Assembly (NCBI GenBank): GCA_903813345.2
Contig: CAIIXF020000006.1
Location: forward strand, 8,604,989-8,668,988
Origin: Owenia fusiformis
Taxonomy: Eukaryota; Annelida; Polychaeta; Sabellida; Oweniidae
Direction: 5' to 3'
DNA length: 64,000 nucleotides
Shown: piece by piece, positions 29,601 to 44,600 of the stretch
Layout of the letters: the number at the start of each line of letters is the position of its first letter
How positions within the stretch are numbered: the first letter of the stretch is position 1
Translations under genes and position numbers: made by a program
The notes under the pieces: model-generated
The model's input: only the letters and a program-made list of their open reading frames with translations
What the model was told of the DNA's origin: nothing
The model's database searches: none

Positions 29601-32600
29601 ATCTCTTTCTCAAATCCTTCTCTACAGGTGTTTATTTAAAAGCACTCAAAAGGAACATCCATTTGAACAGAAATTATCGATTTTATCATTCACTCAACAT
29701 TGGTCTTAGGTAACCTAACCTATCAACGGTTCCCACCTATAAAGTTACTTTATTACATGGTAACCTATTTTGTTTTGAAACAAATATTCTAATAAAAGAA
29801 ACCCAGGCCATTAAAATGTATAGAGTTCATTTATCTCGAGGCAATGGTGCAGTCACATCTATTCTAAATAAATATTTTAATGACAAAACCCATCTACTAG
29901 GCACATATCACCTTAAAATACTCCCCATAAACCTTACATGTAAAACATCTCTATTTACTTGATTGGTTAGTTTGGGGAGGCCATTGTGATGCAACAGTTA
30001 GTTGCCACACCAACCATATCCCATTGTCTCCTGAAGGAGAGCCAGGCCCGAAGCCAGGATTTCCCAAGGGGGGGTTCAGTTTTCAAAAATTTCCAGGGGG
30101 TGGTTCACATTTGACAATTTTGGCCCAAATATGGCTAAAAATGGTGAAAAACCACATGATTTTGAAAGAATTTTTGGCTAGGGGGGGGGGGGGAGGTGAG
30201 AGCCCTCTCAGCCCACCTATATCCTGACCTAGATATTCTAAAGTTAAGCAGTACTTTTTATTCAAATGAGGTTGAGCTCAATATATAAACTAAATTGCCA
30301 GTTAAATCAAGGGTTTAATATATTTAGCAAATATCTAAGACCAACACTTAAACAATTTATTGCCAATATCGGAACCAATTTTAGTCATGAATATCTTTTA
30401 AAATATATCGATTGAGACATGTACATCTGAATCATCCAGTTTATAGTTGTACACAACTTACAAAATGATCACATAGACGAGTTACAACTCATATGCACTT
30501 TTCAAATGTACTGTACATACATGTATATGTATTTATATCACAAAGTTCAAAAGCTAGCTTTATCTATATGTTCATATGTTGAAGCGAAGTTAAAATCCTA
30601 GTGTAGTCTTATATTAAGGCTCTTGACATCCCCCCTCCAATCTACTTCGGGGATGTTTCGGGAGGCGGGGGGGGGGGGGTAGGCACAGGGCTTAGCAAGA
30701 CGGAATAATTAGCTTTATCATGTTGAAGTGAAGTCGATGCCAAGGTGACCATTTTCCAACCATGATCGTCTTCCACAATTGAACCATATTCCCAATGATA
30801 ATACCTTGACAAAACCCTGCATTTCTAACCCATTGTGTTTATAAATCTGTTACAGACTGATAGATCCCCACCACGCAAGGTAGCGTTACCATAGTAACAA
30901 AACTTTATTTAGATCATGGGCATAGTAATATTGATATGAAATTATATGTTGTGTGGTTTCATTGTCTCTCATTACAAATATATCATTGATATAACTTAAG
31001 CCTTTATCTATATTTATTTCTCCATATACAACTTACTTGTTTGTTTGTTTGTTGTTTAATTGTTTATTAATCTTTAATTGTTCATTAATGCGTCAGATTT
31101 TTTAGTGAGCTCTCGAATCAAATGATAACTTCGCTTGAACTACAAGCTTATCATCATTATTTTGAAACACTTTATGAATGGGTCATCTAACTAGTGCCTT
31201 CTTACAAAATTTGATTCAAGTTTTCATTGCTTTACCACATACTATTGCCTCATTGGCATATATCATAACATAGATACACATATAGATTCCCAACTCATAC
31301 ACTTCTCACTAGTATGGTATTTACATAGATGTTGACATTTTGAATTTTCTCAAGCATGGGACCAGCAATAGAGCTACAACAATCCTACTACTATACAAGT
31401 CCTATTCTAAACGCTTGAATGCTATACCACATACAATAGGCATATATAGTAATCTAGGTATATGTTGCTAATTCATACACTTCCCACTCGTATGGTATTT
31501 ACATTGATGTTCACATTTTACACTTATCTAATATCATACTTTACTAGGGCTTTGACAGTGGATATGAATTCACATGTCCTCCTGATCAACAGTTAGTGGA
31601 GATAAGAGGTGTTAAACATGCATGGTGGTATGTATTGTATGTTGCTATAGCAACTACTCTTCAAGCATGATGCTAGCAGAGGAGGGTCTACAATAATCCC
31701 ATAAGTCCCTATCTTAAACACTTGAATTCTTTGAACTTATAGTTAATACCTGAAGTCTATAATGGAATTATCAAACCTTACAGGTGGCTTTTTATTATCA
31801 TATGTTAAGCTGAATTTACAATTATCTTACAAAAATCACAGGCTATGATTGCATCAAAATAGACCCCTGGATACTAATATTTGATTTCCCAATGTGGAGG
31901 ACAGATAAAACTTCTATGAAGATAACTTAAGATCTGGTTAATTAAATTGCCTGGATGCTGTCATGGCATAACAACAAATCATAAAAGCATGACTATAAAT
32001 TGCATGTCACATGACAATATACTGCATGTCACATGACAATAACCTGCGTGTCACCTTGGTTTGCTTTTGTCCTAAAGGATGGTGTCTAATATCAGCAGTT
32101 GTGGATGAAGGTTTATTTCTTTGGTGAAAAACAATCTTTATGTGAAATTCAGGACTACTTCAATCTATTTATATTAAACTTATTAAACCACTACACAATT
32201 AACTTTGTTTTCCACATCTGTAAACATTTGGGCACCATTCCTAAGTTATCTTCATAGCTCTTCTATTTCTACTAACTATGCAATTGTTATGATTTTGGTT
32301 CAATGAGGGCATGGGCGTTCAATATATTGAATGCCCATGATGAGGGTAATCAGATGGTACTTTGACATTGTAATTGTCATACTATAGCATGTTTCTTTTG
32401 CAAAATGATTGAGACAGTAAATTGATTTAATATCACAAAATAGACATCATTAATTTTATTAATGTTACCATAGTTACCAATATCCTCTACTAAAGATGCT
32501 CAAAGATGTTGACATTAATTGATGTTACCTTAATCCTTTGTTGTCTACTATCCTTGTTTCATTTAAGTTGTAGGTTTTACACTAATCATTACTGATTATC

Positions 32601-35600
32601 ATTGAGATTTAGGGATTATTTTAATTAATATGGGGATTATTGAAATAAAAATATGACATATTTTAATTAGACTGGGAATGCTTTGCAACATATGCTGCAG
32701 GGGTGACTAATATATCTATTAGCAAATTAAAGATGTGTTACTATTTTAATAAAAAAAATTCTGTATTATAAAGATTTCTCATCCTTATACTCAGTATTTT
32801 CAATCAGAAGAACAAAATTGACTTACACCTAAGACCAGATATATAAATTATTTCATTGGCTTTTAATACCAACAAAAATCATAGCAAGTTCCCTTAAACA
32901 ACCCTAAATCAATTCGTGCCAGGAACTCTGACATAAATTTCTTTTACTTGCAGTGCTGCCCTAACAACTTTTACAGGAAGGATGACTTCAGTGATTGCAT
33001 TCCAGTGCCTGAACCTGGCAATGATACCATGGTCATTGGGATTGTCACCAGTGTCTTTGTCGTCCTCACCATCACCATCGTGTGCTACTTCTTCTGTTGC
33101 TACAGACGCAAGGTGTGTGTGTGTGTATATAAATTATTTTTTATTACCACCTATTCAGTAATTAACTTCAAGAACATTTTTTGTCAGCAAAAGATAACAG
33201 AAAGGGTTTGAATGAGAAACAAAAAGTAAAAGCATAATAAAATCTGCAAAGTCTACAAATACAAATATCTTGATCAGTCACAAATTTGTCCTCTTTTCAA
33301 ACTGTCGAAGGGGGTGAACAACCTTTAATGCAGTACATGTTTATTATTCAAAGGGTAAGCTACAAAATTTTAATATCATGCCTTGTATATATTTGCAGGT
33401 GCTGAAGCGTGCCAATGTGTGTTGTAATTGTGAAGACATATCAGGATGCTGTACATTCCTGTCATGTTCAGACTCACGTTCTAGTGATGCTATGAAGGTA
33501 ACCAAGAGCAACAGCCAACCAGATGTCTCATATGTAAGCGTACCTTTACAAGAAACACCACTACCACGCAAGCAACCCCTAGCACGCATCAGTGGCCCAG
33601 AACATAGCAGACCCGATTTCCAGCCTAAATATACTAAACCTGACTTGAGGCAAAGTCCCAGTCAACCAAGTGAGGATATAGACATGGAAAGAGTCCCATT
33701 GCAATCAAGGGACTATGATCAAACTATACAAGCAGATATAACACCACTACCACCTCCATATCTTGAGCGTGAGGAGAATCAGGGTAGTCCAAAAACTGCC
33801 CCAAAGCAGCCAATGAAGAAGCCAGAGACTTCCCAGCCTCAGCCTCTGATTACTCCCCTACAGTCTCTTGCAAAACCCATACCCTCAAATAATCCTAGTG
33901 TAAATCCCCAATTTACTCCTAAACCACCTGTAAATGATGCTGGAGTAGACACACTGGATAATTCAGTGAATCCTCAAAAACAACCACTGAAGAGAGTAGC
34001 TAAACCACACAATCCTCCTTCACTTGCTAAACTTAACAGAGACATCAATAAAGCTAAAGCTGTGAATCATAAGCCTGGTCATTCTAAGACCCCAGTCAAA
34101 ACAACCCTCAGTAATGGACTAACAAATCAGAAAAATCATGATTTCTATGTCAGTGGAATATTCAATCATAATGGTGGCCATCTTGTTTTGCCACATCTGG
34201 ACATCAAAATGCATATACCAGCAGGTGCAATTAACATGGACGAAGAGCAAGAGATATACATGTACTTAAATCTAGACCCCAAAAAGGAGCCACCCCTGAG
34301 ACCAGGAGAGTCCTTAGTCAGTCCAGTTGTTGTATGTGGCCCTGAGGGACTGACATTCAACCAAAGTGTGGTGCTGTCATATCCACATTGTATAAGCGAC
34401 CCTGCTAAAAGTGAAGTGACCACTTTATATACGGGAGAAGTAGAAGCCCCTCAACCAGTCTATAGTGATTTGAAAGATGACAAGAAATCTCTTAATCTTA
34501 TAAGAGGGAAAAAGATGGTGCTATTTATGGATCACTTCACTGGATTTACTTCTGTCGCAGTGGGTGGAGTCAAGAAGATGGCAATCATGCACTTCACCAG
34601 TCCATTGGTCCCTGGAGATGACCTGTTGCTAAGGTACTGGATCTTCAACAGAGACAGGGCAACACGACAGGTTAGTTACCATTCTTTGAGTATCATTTTG
34701 CAGATAGAGAATACATGATTCTCTTCACAAAAATGGCATGTAATGAATAAAGTTGTATATTTCTATTAGGAAAAAGTACCATTTTTATGGTGATTTCTAA
34801 CATAGTGAGCCATTCAAACAAGTTGTTAAAGGTCCTTGTCAAATATCCTTTTCTAAATACTGTTTAGTTAATAAATCATTTAGCCATTATTGAGAAAAGA
34901 ACAATAGACTTGTACGTAAAAAAAGGTAACCTATTAACATGCCTACATTAAGAAATGAATAATAAATTCCCTAGGCTGTCCTGCATGAGGAAAGAGAACT
35001 AGGGGGTGTTATGTGCACAGCAGCTAAAGATATCAGGGTGAATGCTGATGCAGGGGACATAGAGCTAACAGTTGATAAACTGATGCCTGGTTGGACCCCA
35101 TACCCACAGGACCATTATGGGGACCTGGTAAGTCCAAATTCATGGTTCTTCACAGGATGGTGACCAAGTTATTTGTTATCGGTAAAACATTCTCTTTGTT
35201 TCTTATTCAGTTCTCTTATACTGAAACGAAGAGTGGTGAGATAAGAATATGTGTATTAGTAAAGAGGAAGTCCCCATTAGGTTTTATTCATCAATATATC
35301 GTAAGCTTTGAAGTAATATAAACCCAAATGAAAGGGACATTATTAAGAATACTTCAAGATCATTATCCTTTATTTTCAGATTGACTTCAACAGTGTTTGG
35401 ACGAACAACAAAAGTTATATTGAATTTCATTTTGAACCATCTGATGAAAGTAAAGATAAATTCCGTTGCATTGTAAGAACCAATCAGATTTCATCAGCAG
35501 CTAAACCAACAGTTAGCACGATATTTATGTCCGACACCAAGAATATACCAACCCAGGACAAGCCTATTGAAACTGAGGCTGTGGCACGTCTACGTGAAAG

Positions 35601-38600
35601 TATTCTCCCATATGAAGTTCGTATAAAGATATGTCGTTTAATGGACCATAAGCAAGACACAGGTATTGACTGGAGAGTTCTAACAGATGAGATGAATCTA
35701 ACAATGGATGATATCAATCTACTGGAGCAGAATAGTGCCTACCATAGTCCTACATTCCAATTACTAAGTCTCTGGGAGCTTGAGAAATCCCCAGAACCAT
35801 CTATCCAATCGCTAACATCTTTAATGAATATATTTCAAAAGTGTGGCAGAGTAGATGCTGCTCGGATTATACATGAACATATTGAGGAAACAATGCCACA
35901 AGGAGTGCAGGGAGTGGATGACCCTAGCCTCCCTCTATATCCTCTACCTACGGAACATGAGCAAATGAATGACTATTACTCCAATAAGGGACATCTCTAT
36001 GAACATGCTCGAGTTGACAAAGAGGGGAATGATATGAACAGAGGGAGGACGAAACAACGAGCGTTATCTGCTCCTGCGCATCCAAATGCAAGCGAAAAGC
36101 AAAAAACGAAGCACAGGCCTCAGTCAAACCCTGGCAGGAGCCACGAGGACCTGGAGCCCCAGCCATTCATGAGGACACCAACTAGGTACACAGTGCCGCA
36201 TGCATCATCAGATTACAAGGGGCACAGGGTTCAAGGTGTGAATAACGCAGGGGAGGTACTATCCCCACCTATCTCCCCTACTTCACCTAGTAATAATTAC
36301 TATGTTCCTAACATTCCTGTGTCACCTAAAGACAAACAGCCTGTGTCACCTACAGACAACCAACGGCAAACAGACATTAATGCCAACAATGGGCAATGTC
36401 GTACACCAATGATGCGACAATATCACAATGAGGCCATAGCGAACCCCAATTCACGGGGTTATGGGAGACCAGATTTTGGCGGAAGATCCCCTAGGACAAC
36501 CCCTCCCCCTGTTTCAGGATACCCGCCAAAGCATCGGGACTCTGGGCACCACTCAGACATTGATAATAACAGAGATAGTGCAACAATGCCTGGTATCTCT
36601 GAGAAACCAAGATTAGTATCTACACAGGAGTCAAAGGATTCAGGGACAGATAGTCCTAACAATATGCAAGACTCGATAGAATATACACGTCATCCAAATG
36701 ACAATTCTGGACGATTCAAATTTCCAACAAACAGGAACAGTATTACAACTGTAGTGTAAGAGCTAATAATCAAATCTAATTATTGAAATATTGCAATATG
36801 CATATAACATTCATGCATACAAATATTTTCTAAAAAGTTCAGAAGAAAAGTTTTTTTAATTTCTGTTTATGGAAGGAGATTTAAGGCGAGTGTGGAACAA
36901 GTCAGTGATCAGTATTTCATCATGTTTTTAAATTAAGAAAAAATTGCCAAAATGTAATGTATATATTGCCATGGTGGAGGTTTATTTGTGTATGCTCATA
37001 AATATGAAGCTTTTTTATGTTGTGATTGTACATTATTCATACATACCTACTATTCAGAATATTTTCAAATTCTATGTGTGTACTTCATATAACCTCTGAA
37101 TACAAATGATTTCACAGATGCCTGAAGCTATATATATTAGAGTTTCAATAATATGTGTATGGTAATTTTATGTGATATATTTTTGTATGAAGAAGCTGAT
37201 GGTGTTGTAGCTGAAAGAAGGTAGTAATGACCCTATTTCTCTCGAAATTTATTTAAAGGAATATTTCACCCCAATGTCACTTATCTTAGAAAATGAGTGG
37301 GGAAAAGTGACACTACAATATGAGTATTACAATAGGTTCTCGGACAAAATGTTTGGATATTCATTACCTTCTCCACCAAATACTCTCTATGTGATTATAA
37401 AAATTTTCCAATACAACCATCAGGGCAACATACAAGGATTATGTATGTACATGTGCAGTATATACTGTATATATTATGTGTATCAGGAAGCTTTGACAGA
37501 GCTTTAACTGTAGAGTATGATGTCACATTCCAGCTGGCAGAGGGACCAAGTACAATTATTTTCGAAATATGTGTTCATATTTAATGATTTATAAGCCACA
37601 AATATGGTTGTGATTATTATACATAGACTATTGTATTGGAATATATATTTAGCTACTTTTGATAACTCCTATAGACTGTATTATACCTTGAAGATTGAGG
37701 TTGTGTATTTTCTTGTAATTTTCAATAACATCCAGCGAGGTCAGTATTTTGAATACATGTTCCTCTATATTTTGATTATTATATATATTTTGGGTATAAT
37801 ACAGTGAAACCTGCAAAAGGGAAACAACTCACTACAGACATAGAACACTTTGAAAATGTAAAGATTGCATGTCCAGTATTTTGGACTACCCATGGTTCCA
37901 GTGTTATCTGAACCTTCAACGTGAAAACTTTGAGCTGGCCAGTCATAGGTGTTTACTCCTTGTAGGTTTTCTTGTTCATGTCTTTCATGTTAACATTCAA
38001 TTTTAAATGACTTAATGAAACTGATAGGGTGCAATAAGTAACACAGTGGCCATAATTCTTTTAACAAGTTGCTGCCCCCCTCCCTCTTCCTCAAACATTT
38101 CACCTCCTTTGACCATGGGAATTCAAGAAAAAAAAGCTTTGACAATTTAACAATGTGGGGGGAGCAGAGACTTTGATATCAGACAAAGTGACCATTAGAA
38201 TATCAACTTCAAAATTGCAATCATGTTCTAAAAACTGCTGTATAAATTCAAGTTGAAATCTAATATCTTTTACATTCCACATTCTAAAAGCAGCAAGTTA
38301 TCTTCTATTTTGAAGATAATCTATGATCTCACATACTACATCTCGACCAACTGGAGGGACAATTTCAATGCATTTTATAGGTGAACCCATAACTGAGAAC
38401 ATATGAGGGATGATCAATATGTTTTATGCTGGTTCTGACATCTTGTCAAAAATTCATATTTGTCTTTGTTTGTTATTGTTATTTTCAAAGAACAAACATA
38501 TACAGGGTGTCAAATAAATATGTTCTCCCCTTTAATTTCAAGAGAATGAAGTTTTGTGCATAAAATGCATCTAGTTGAGCTAGTCATCTGAAAATTCTTG

Positions 38601-41600
38601 TGGAGTTGCTCCGTAAAGCCTAGTTTTGATGTTCTAAAGAACAAGGCAGATATCATGTAGAGAAAAAAAAGTTATGCAACATTGTATGGATGTTAAAGTT
38701 AAGGAGGAGAGAACATATTTATTTGACACCCTGTTTAAATATATACTTCAACAAATGATTCCAAGCATTATGCAAAGTTATTGATCAGTCCTCGTAGTTT
38801 CATAATGTATATGCAAATATCTAGGAGTTGTGTTTATACTTAGCACTGAAGGAAGAGTAATTTTATAAGATAGAAATAACTGAATACACTGGATGCAATG
38901 TCCTGATAGAATTCAGATGCTCAAATATAATATAATTTCAATATTGGAATAACATTTGACATCTCATTGGTCTAAAGATAGCTTACATCAATCAGATTTT
39001 GTATCATTTAAATATTCTATTTTATTGGTTTAAATATACTAAAAAGTTTCAATTATAAAAATTTTGGACAGAATTGTTACCCATTTCCCTTCCTTTATAA
39101 TTTCCTTAACTACAGCATACATTTTATTAGACGTTTGCCGTTAATGTTTTAAATTACAGCAATTGTAATATTTAATATTTTAGGACAGTAAAATAAGACA
39201 AGCACATGTAGAAGGGACTCTAAATGGTTTTCCTACTTGCTTGTGTAGATTATGCTTATGTTATCACTATTATACGCTAATGTAGAATGCTTTTGTTTTA
39301 TATGTTTAATTTGTCAAATAAATCAAATGTGATCAAAACTCAATAAAATAAATTAATGTTTTTACAATATTTTGTTCAAAAGAATAAACGGAAAAAATTA
39401 TCAACTCAAAAAGCCCATATCATTCACAATGAAAATATATAAAACAACTATATTGTAACTTGCTGATTTACACCAGAAAAAACGGTTTAGTGGAAAGCGC
39501 TTTACAAAATCGCCATCCTGATTACACCTACAGTTCTAAAGCGCCTTAGGATTACACTTGTCAATTTTTAAAACGCCTTTCGTGCACTTTTAACGATGTA
39601 GATGGAGAATATCCAGCAGATGTGTGCATCTACAATAAATGTATTCTTTTAGCATCCAAGAGAAAACGTAACTGAGACTTTTGCCAGTGATGTGAACTTA
39701 CTTTCAATTTTTGCGATATGATTTGATGACCTATTACATCTTTTTGGCTCCCATCCATCATTTCCTATATTTTTGTGGTGGCCCAAATGTGTAGCATTCG
39801 AAATACGTCTTATTTCGTTTAGAGCAAATGGTAAAAACCTGAGTAAGGTGTTTTACAAAAACCAATCAGTATTACACTACACTCCAAAAGCGCCTGATGA
39901 TTTAAGGCGTTTTCTAGTGACTAGGGTTCTAGGAGTTTTGGAAAAGCGCTTTTGTAAAACCACAATCGTGATTACACCTATTTTTCAAACCGGGTTAAAA
40001 CCTTAGGCGCCTTTCTAAAACGCATGGTGTAATTCCACCAACTGTGAAAAATCCAATGATTTCATATGCTGATTTTCATGTTGAGAATGTTTATTTCGTT
40101 AGTTGTCCAGCCTCCAATCCCACTTTCCTTCCCCAGATGACTTATGTTTCACAACTCTTTCATTATCTAAAAATGTTATCTTACCTGATCCTTCTACAGG
40201 GTAGGCAAATGATACGAGGACTCCAAACTCCACTTTATCCTCGTACCCTGGCACTGCAAGCATTGTTCTACCAGGTATTTCTTTCTTGTTCACCTGGCAG
40301 AAACAAGCAAATCAAGTTCCATTTCTTGGAGAGTAATATCACAAATATGGTTAAGATCAAACAATTCAATATTTCCATGGTTATAACCATTATCAAAGGG
40401 ATCACAATTATACAGCATGCATTACTTATTTGAAGCTAAAAATACTAGTTTTTAAACTACAGGGTGGTCCAAAAAAGTGAACCCCTGCAACGGGACATAT
40501 TTCCCTTATTACTAGCAGGAATTCTTTCATATTTTCATATGTTGTAGAGGAAGGTCTAAAATTTATGTTGGCACCATATATTTTTCTTAGTCTTGAAATT
40601 TGCAGAAGTTATAAGCCCTAACCAAATATTACTAAAAATGGATAAAATGTGATTTTCAATATCAGCGATTCTTCAACCCTTCGACACCCTTCCCTGACAT
40701 TTTTTAAGCTCCAGTCTTAAAGAACTAATATTTTCTCACTTTGTTCAATCTTGAATCCCGCACATTATGGCTTAAAACTAGCATCCTACCTTTGTTAGTT
40801 GCAAAGTTCTTGTGATCCAAAGAAATGTTCTAAGTTTTCATAGACGATAACATTTTCAGTGAAATCGCGAACATACCCCTATATGATCTTGAAATGTCAA
40901 TAAATCATGGACCGATTCTAATGAAATATGGTTCAAAACATTGAATATTGGATTTTCTTTTGATTTTTTAAAGATATTTGATGAAGGGCTTTTCAGATTC
41001 TTGGTTACAGGGGGCAACTTCCTTCCATAAGAGGCCCCCTCTAACTGTTGGTGTAGGTAACATACCCCTGAACTGTTGAACGGTTAAAACTGCTTCAAAA
41101 TGATCAATGAAAGTGTGAAATGTGTTTTCTGCTTAAATAGCGTCCCTCTTGTCATATGGTAGGGTTTTAAACTTGTATCTCTAACTGAAAGCTGTTTAAG
41201 ATCATCCTATGTGTTTCAACAATTTCCTTGAATGACGTTGTTAAAATTTTGCACAATATCTAATTTTCAGGCATGTTTGCTAAACTCTTGTAATTTCTTC
41301 AAAGTTTTAGACCTTTCTCTACAACATATGATAATATGAGTCTATTCATGCAAGTATTAAGGAAAATATAGCCTGTTGCAGGGGTTCACTTTTTTGGACC
41401 ACCCTGTTGCTTCAAGACTTTGGACCCTCCTCCCCCTATGGTGTGTAGAGGGTCACAAGGTCTTGTAGCTAGACTAAAATATATGTGCATCATATACTAA
41501 TATAGTTACCTCAATGTCAGATATAGCAGAGTTGAGCGTACATGACCAGTTGACCAGTCGATTGCTACGGTAGATGGTACCATCTTCATGCATCTGGACA

Positions 41601-44600
41601 AAAGCTTCCACTACACCTCGACTCAATTTCTGAAATATATGTTTCATAATTATAATTCCAAATGAGATAAAACACTGCTGCATGTTATCATTTGTCATAT
41701 ACATAATTTTGAACTTATTATTAGTAAAACATGTTTGACTTTTCATCATTTTGTAAGTCTTGTGTCATATCTCTAACTGATCTCTTCATAACAGTGAAGG
41801 GAAATAAGAGCATTGTGGGACTAGATCTTGAGACCTTATGCACGCCCTGGTTTTGAAAGCATGCTTTCCTTCTCAGACAAAACAATTTAAGACTGTCAGT
41901 ATGGGTGCACATAGGGTATTGTGAGTTGAGAAAACAACCAGTGTCCCTATAAAATTGTACTTTACTTCCTAATGCATGGTTCACTTGAATCAATTCCCTG
42001 TATCAAGTCCCCTTTCTATAATAAAACACAATGACACAGACAAAGCAAGATAGGGGGGGGGGGGGGGCAAGGGAAGAGCACTGACTTTGTATTGTTCAAT
42101 GCATTACTTACTGGATCCATAGTAAAACAGGCTCTGTCCCAATCATAGGAACCTCCTAGCATCTTCAGCTGATGGTAGATTCTGTCCCCCTTCCTATGAA
42201 TACAAAATCATTGAACTATATGAGTACATGTACATCTATTACACAAATAAAAAGAACAGTCAAAGTACATAACAGCACTCTGCAGCGTTGAAACAAACAA
42301 GAATGAATTAATTTGAATACTTTCAATACATTGTACATAAAAAAGCACCATTACATGTCTATACAAATATGTTACATTATGATATTTTTTATTGAAAGTT
42401 GAACATTTGAATTAGAAGAAGTCAATCACACTTCTCAGAATCTGAAAAATTATGAACACTATAAAATGGATATGAACATAGTTTAGACAAAAGGCAGTTT
42501 TCATTTGTCCAAAAATTGTTAACGGATAGCAAGACAGACAAAAAGATGAGTGGGTGATTCCATAGCTAACGTGGTGAGCCAAAATTCACTTCACTTACTC
42601 ATTTTTCCAATTCCACACTTCTTCTACAAATTTTTCACGTCCTAAATCATGACGTGTCAGGCTTTGTTCCCGCCAGAGTTTCTTCTCTACGACAACCTGT
42701 GTTGCAATACCAGCGTGGTCACAGCCAGGGTTCCATAGAGTAGTCTCACCACGCATACGATGCCTAGAAAGAATAGTAGTATTATCAATAAAACATGCTA
42801 TGTACATTCTATATTCTTATATTAAATCCTATATATAAAAACAAACAAACAAACATACACATTTATGTTAACTGTAAGCATAATGCTGATCAACTTTTTA
42901 AATGAGGTAATCACATTGTGACCTCCCTCTTACTCACTAAGCAACAAACAAACAAACAAACAAACAGGCAGACTTACCACCTAGTGATTGCATCTTGTAC
43001 AGAATTAGTCAGTGCATGACCCAGATGTAGTGAGGCTGTTACATTGGGTGGCGGGATAACAAGCATAAACTTCCCCTTTGGGTTCTCTTCATTCGCTTTA
43101 GTTCTCTAAATGTGTAAGAATTTAAAATATAATCAGGGAATTTAAGATAGTTCCACACTCATTAAAACAATTTGTTATTTAAGGAAATATCAATGCAATT
43201 CTTTTTAATCGGCATGTTTTGATTTTGAACTAAATATTCTACCATTTTGAGTGAATGTCTATCTAAAACATTAAAGAACAACGGCAACGCCAAAGCGTAG
43301 CGAATCCCATCGAACAGAAATCATCACTAGCCAAGTTGTCATCAGAAGAAGTATGGCCGACTACTCCCCAAAGTTTTATTAGACAATGTGGCATGCTTAA
43401 AGTATTCACATATCAAATATGAACAAAATCGCTCCACTAATTTACAAGTTATAGTAAAAAACATAAAAATGGTGGCCATTTTTCAAAATAGCCGCCTTAT
43501 ACCCAAAGTGTCATTAGACAGTGTGCCATGCTTATAGTATTCACATATAAAATATGAACAAAATCGCTCTTATACTTTGTGAGTTATAGTAAAAAATGTA
43601 AAATAACACACGTAAAAATGGCGGCAATTTTCAAAATGGCTGCCTACTACCCGAAATGTCATTTGACATTGTGCCATGCTTAAAGTATTCACATACCAAA
43701 TATGAACAAAATCGCTCCAATACTTTGTGACTTACAGTAAAAAATGTTAAATAACACACGTAAAAATGGCGGCCATTTTTCAAAATGGCCGCCTACTACC
43801 CAAAATGTCATTAGACATTGTGCCATGCTTAAATTATTCACATACCAAATATGAACAAAATCGCTCCACTACTCCAAGATTTATGGTAACAATAAAAAAA
43901 ACTGACCATGCAAATCTACCTTAAAGTTAATGATAATTTTAATGATATTAAAGCATTTCATGTTGTAAAACTGGAAGTGAATTCAAGTCTATAAAATAAA
44001 ATAGTCTTACTCCATATTCAGGCTTGAAGAATCCACTTTTCTCCCACCAGGAGTACCAGGCAGCTTCCACATACTGAGGACTATAGGCATCAGGCATGTC
44101 TCCAGATACATCTAAATGCAAGAAACGTAAACAAATATTAAAATATAGATACATCAAAGTGGAGATGAGTACTCTGCCAAGTGTTGAATTACCTGGGGAC
44201 ATCCCAAATGTTGAGAATCTATCAACAAATTAATTAGCATTCACCTTTTTTCTCTCCTTCCTTGGTTGGTTTGTCATAAACTGCAGCTACCCTTTCCTTC
44301 TTCTCTTTCTTCTCCTTTTTCTTCTACAAAAACAAAAATCACAGACAGTAAATGAATGGGACTCAGATTCTAGAAAGTATACAATTTAGCTTATAGCAGA
44401 TATCATTTGTATGATCAGAGTTAAAATGTCACAGGTATGTGATTTTAATTAGCTTAATTTATTAGTTTTAATCTGTTCAAAATTTCAGAAGTTTACATGT
44501 ACAGTACCAATGTTTGTAATGAGTCTATAGAAATTGTGGACTTGATTGGCAAATGAAAGTGAGGGCCCTCAGTATTTGATTAGATAGTTGAGACAATTTC

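Noticed and set aside
34166-34423. Antisense open frame over the ZU5 exon
   Set aside because: Shadow of a real coding exon; no independent evidence.
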